Positions 19,148 to 21,000 of a stretch of DNA of 21,000 nucleotides are shown piece by piece. Source of the DNA: Trachelipus rathkii (lineage: Eukaryota; Arthropoda; Malacostraca; Isopoda; Trachelipodidae); contig JABUQX010032676.1 of the NCBI GenBank assembly GCA_015478945.1, positions 7,501 through 28,500 of the forward strand. Reading direction: 5' to 3'. The notes under the pieces are model-generated. The model worked only from the letters and a program-made list of their open reading frames with translations, did no database searches and was not told where the DNA came from. The position numbers were made by a program, and so were the translations under genes. The stretch's first letter is position 1. Each line of letters begins with the position of its first letter.

Positions 19148-19965
19148 ATCTGTTTATACATACGAATTTCGTCGGTAAGACATTTTTCGCTGTGTCGGTA
19201 TGATGACCTCTCGTTCTGGCTCCTACGGACGTCCCTCTTTACGAGGATCTTTGTAATACCTAATGTGTGTCATTTTACATTTTTTCGTAAAACGAAAGGT
19301 GAGAGATATATATACCTGTGTTCCAATTGGTGGGGCAAGTAATATACCTTTAATCATATCAATTGAAGAATTCCTCCAGATTATCGACAGCCTCGAAGCT
19401 TGGATAAAGGCTGAGTATTGGTCATCTGTGACATCGTCTCTTGATGAAATCAGAGGTGACAGAATGAGCGGCTATAATAGAATAGATGTTGCTTACACTG
19501 CATCTGACAATGTTAAAAGTATTGATGTACGCAACTATTGGAAACCCAATGATGCTGTCACATTCATGCGTACGTGTATAGGTTTCACTGTTCAGCAATC
19601 TGCAAATATAACAGCTTTGTTTAACATGAAAAACGACTTAAAGTCTCATCTTTAAAAGTGTCGCCATACTCGAGGACTTAATTCATATAGCGCATGGTGT
19701 AATCTAACGATATTTACACCGAAACATGTGGATTCCCGTATAATGCAGTATACAGAAATGCCTTAATAAACTGATCAGCCAGGATACGTTTTACTTCTAC
19801 TCTGGCGGAGCGAGCGAGTGGCGTAGTTGAACCGAAATATGCAAGAAAAATTGGTTTAGTGCAGCAGAGTTGTAATTTATGCCATACATCCTTTCGGATG
19901 GTTGTTGAATCTCTGGAGAAACTTATAGAACTGGCTCAATTTATACAGAATCCTATTCCCCCTGA
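19148..19965 (+). CDS. Arm-encoded protein, copy X' (best-preserved; possibly PC4/p15-like)
   Basis: The longest uninterrupted piece of the arm gene is 19263-19655, 130 codons, of which about the last 110 are in the conserved frame. It includes GGASNIPLIISIEEFLQII, then GYNRIDVAYTASDNVKSIDV, RNYWKPNDAVTFMRTCIGFT and LFNMKNDLKSHL. After 19655 an indel shifts the frame; the tail recognisable in copy Y continues to a stop at 19963-19965. The reading upstream (19148-19310) is best recovered from the other arms. CGA is at 19720-19722, as in X. Total about 270 residues, with no signal peptide or membrane helix. Two strand-rich stretches each run into a helix (EEFLQIIDSLEAWI; ANITALFNMKNDLKSHL), with I-VR-YW followed by a G-x-T-V-Q turn. 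This resembles the PC4/p15 single-stranded-DNA-binding fold. That is inference from short motifs; the gene is otherwise unrecognised. The start codon is undetermined. Confidence 0.65.
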
Positions 19966-19969
19966 TTAG

Positions 19970-20930
19970 ATGGTTTAATATATTTAAAACTTATATGTAC
20001 GCATGTATTTATTTATTTAATGTTCTTTTTATTGGAAATTATATGTTATACACCTGAAAACATGTTTTACTGTCCCCTTATTTACGCTTTGTTGTTTAAG
20101 ATGATTGGGCTGGCTGTTTATTCGGTGTAGCGGTTTGTGTGTTAAGTATGTTTCGTTCACTGTTTTAAGCTTACAGAGAATAAAAACTTTACTTTTGTTT
20201 GGCCTTTACCCAATAGGTATTATGCTAGTGTTAGTGTGGATCTTTGTTAAGGTTAAGCAGTTTACTTCTTTGCTTAAGATTGTCTGGGTTGCCCTTTGTA
20301 AAATATATCTTTAGTTCAGTTGATGCTATGTTGCTTTATTATGTGAAAGCTTTGTTACGTTAGAAGTATACTCATCGGTTTGTATGATAATTACACACGT
20401 TTATGGTAAATTTTTGTTAATAACATATCACATGTTAAGTCGTAAATTAACATTGTTATGTAGAGACACGCTGACAAAGGTGAATAAAGTTAGGTTTTTG
20501 GATTTATGGTAGTTACTTACTGGGTGTTAAGTGTGAAACGTTTGTTAAACGTTTAACCATTTATCTGTCTAAGATGGGCTAAGTTTCGTTGTGAGTTATA
20601 TTCACAGTTTCAGAGATGCTAAGTAAGCTTTATTACTGTGAAAACTTTGTTAACGTTAACAGCATATATTGTCTGATCTTTGTATACAGAACTTGATTTT
20701 ATGTATGTTTATCCCAAAATGATACTCAAAATGTACCTGAATCAATATATCAATAGATCACTGATGGTCAGGAGGGAGGTTGGATGCTGGTTGGAAGGGG
20801 GGTTTGATTTAGTGAATTGTACTGCTTTAGGGTATCGTAAAACGTAATTTGTAAGAGTATAAGCAATGAAAAGAATAAGAAATTTTATTTTCTTGTGGCT
20901 GAAACATTATTCTACGAAATCGTACAGCTC
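19970..20930. repeat. 3' flank of gene and GTTAAC-rich modules, arm X'
   Basis: Conserved block tccccttatttacgctttgt (20073-20092), then degenerate modules with aaacgtttaacc (20547-20558) and gtgaaaactttgttaacg (20637-20654). It is the inverted counterpart of 1-1050. A 69-codon ORF at 20105-20314 is not kept in the other arms. Nothing else was found. Confidence 0.6.
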
Positions 20931-20937
20931 GGAAAGC

Positions 20938-20946
20938 ATATATAAG
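20938..20946 (+). promoter_or_regulatory. TATA-box-like site at outer end of X'
   Basis: ATATATAAG followed by a slightly garbled ccaccaacattgt block (20947-20959), as at 8308-8330, pointing off the right edge of the window. Confidence 0.45.
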
Positions 20947-21000
20947 CGCCACACATTGTATCAATGTACACTAATATTCTAATAACTCGGCACCGGCATC

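Larger units (their letters stand above)
17277..21000 (-). repeat. Arm X' of inner inverted repeat (outer right arm)
   Basis: Mirrored copy of arm X. It starts against S' with aggatgttagctg and contains module blocks at 17631-17712 and 18276-18348, a trinucleotide tract (18940-19040), the best-preserved coding copy (19148-19965) and GTTAAC-rich modules (20230-20660). At the right edge it passes the TATA-like site and runs on into sequence resembling 8340-8385 (tcggcaccggcatc at 20987-21000), so U-type DNA probably continues outside the window. Confidence 0.9.

Overview
The window is AT-rich DNA with no bacterial gene order, no operons and no long intact ORF. It is a nested palindrome. The whole 21 kb reads as a mirror image of itself about an AT-rich point near 10,580. 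Each half contains a second inverted repeat, with arms of about 3.84 kb, centred near 3,930-4,500 in the left half and 16,640-17,190 in the right half. The layout is: arm X (1-3838), GC-rich multi-hairpin spacer S (3839-4010), extra repeat module (4011-4495), arm Y' (4496-8340), flank U (8340-10560), AT apex (about 10560-10610), mirrored U (10610-12880), arm Y (12880-16640), mirrored extra module (16640-17100), mirrored S (17101-17276), arm X' (17277-21000). The non-redundant content is therefore only about 6.6 kb (half of S, arm, U). It is seen about three times, in alternating orientation.

Copies differ by many 1-3 base indels, mostly in homopolymers, which looks like uncorrected long-read sequence. 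Two observations show that the inner and outer symmetries are different in kind. The extra module lies on the Y side of S in both halves and is absent on the X side in both. One clear coding substitution (CGA or TGA) groups X with X' and Y with Y'. So X and Y are genuinely different arms, whereas the two halves of the window look like the same DNA read on both strands. This fits a fold-back (template plus complement) read or assembly artefact at about 10.58 kb. It also fits real DNA with a closed hairpin end, or a head-to-head/tail-to-tail concatemer.

Each arm carries one conserved coding-like region of about 270 codons, pointing away from S. It is preceded by a CAA/CAG-type trinucleotide tract of about 100 bp. 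Aligning the four copies by eye gives a smooth protein-like reading that no single copy preserves. I do not recognise the gene with certainty. Short stretches resemble the strand-plus-helix pattern of PC4/p15-type single-stranded-DNA-binding coactivators; that is a weak inference. The rest of each arm is non-coding, made of degenerate tandem modules of about 670-730 bp (two per X arm, three on the Y side) and shorter GTTAAC-rich modules. TATA-box-like sites sit at the outer arm ends and point outward into U. U has moderate-GC shoulders, a pyrimidine-rich tract, small hairpins and a (TA)n-rich core, with no supportable gene.

The organism cannot be fixed. Standard-code codon use, a poly-Q/N-type tract, TATA-like sites and the lack of bacterial features suggest a eukaryote or a eukaryotic selfish element or virus. 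No mitochondrial or plastid gene, rRNA or tRNA could be supported.
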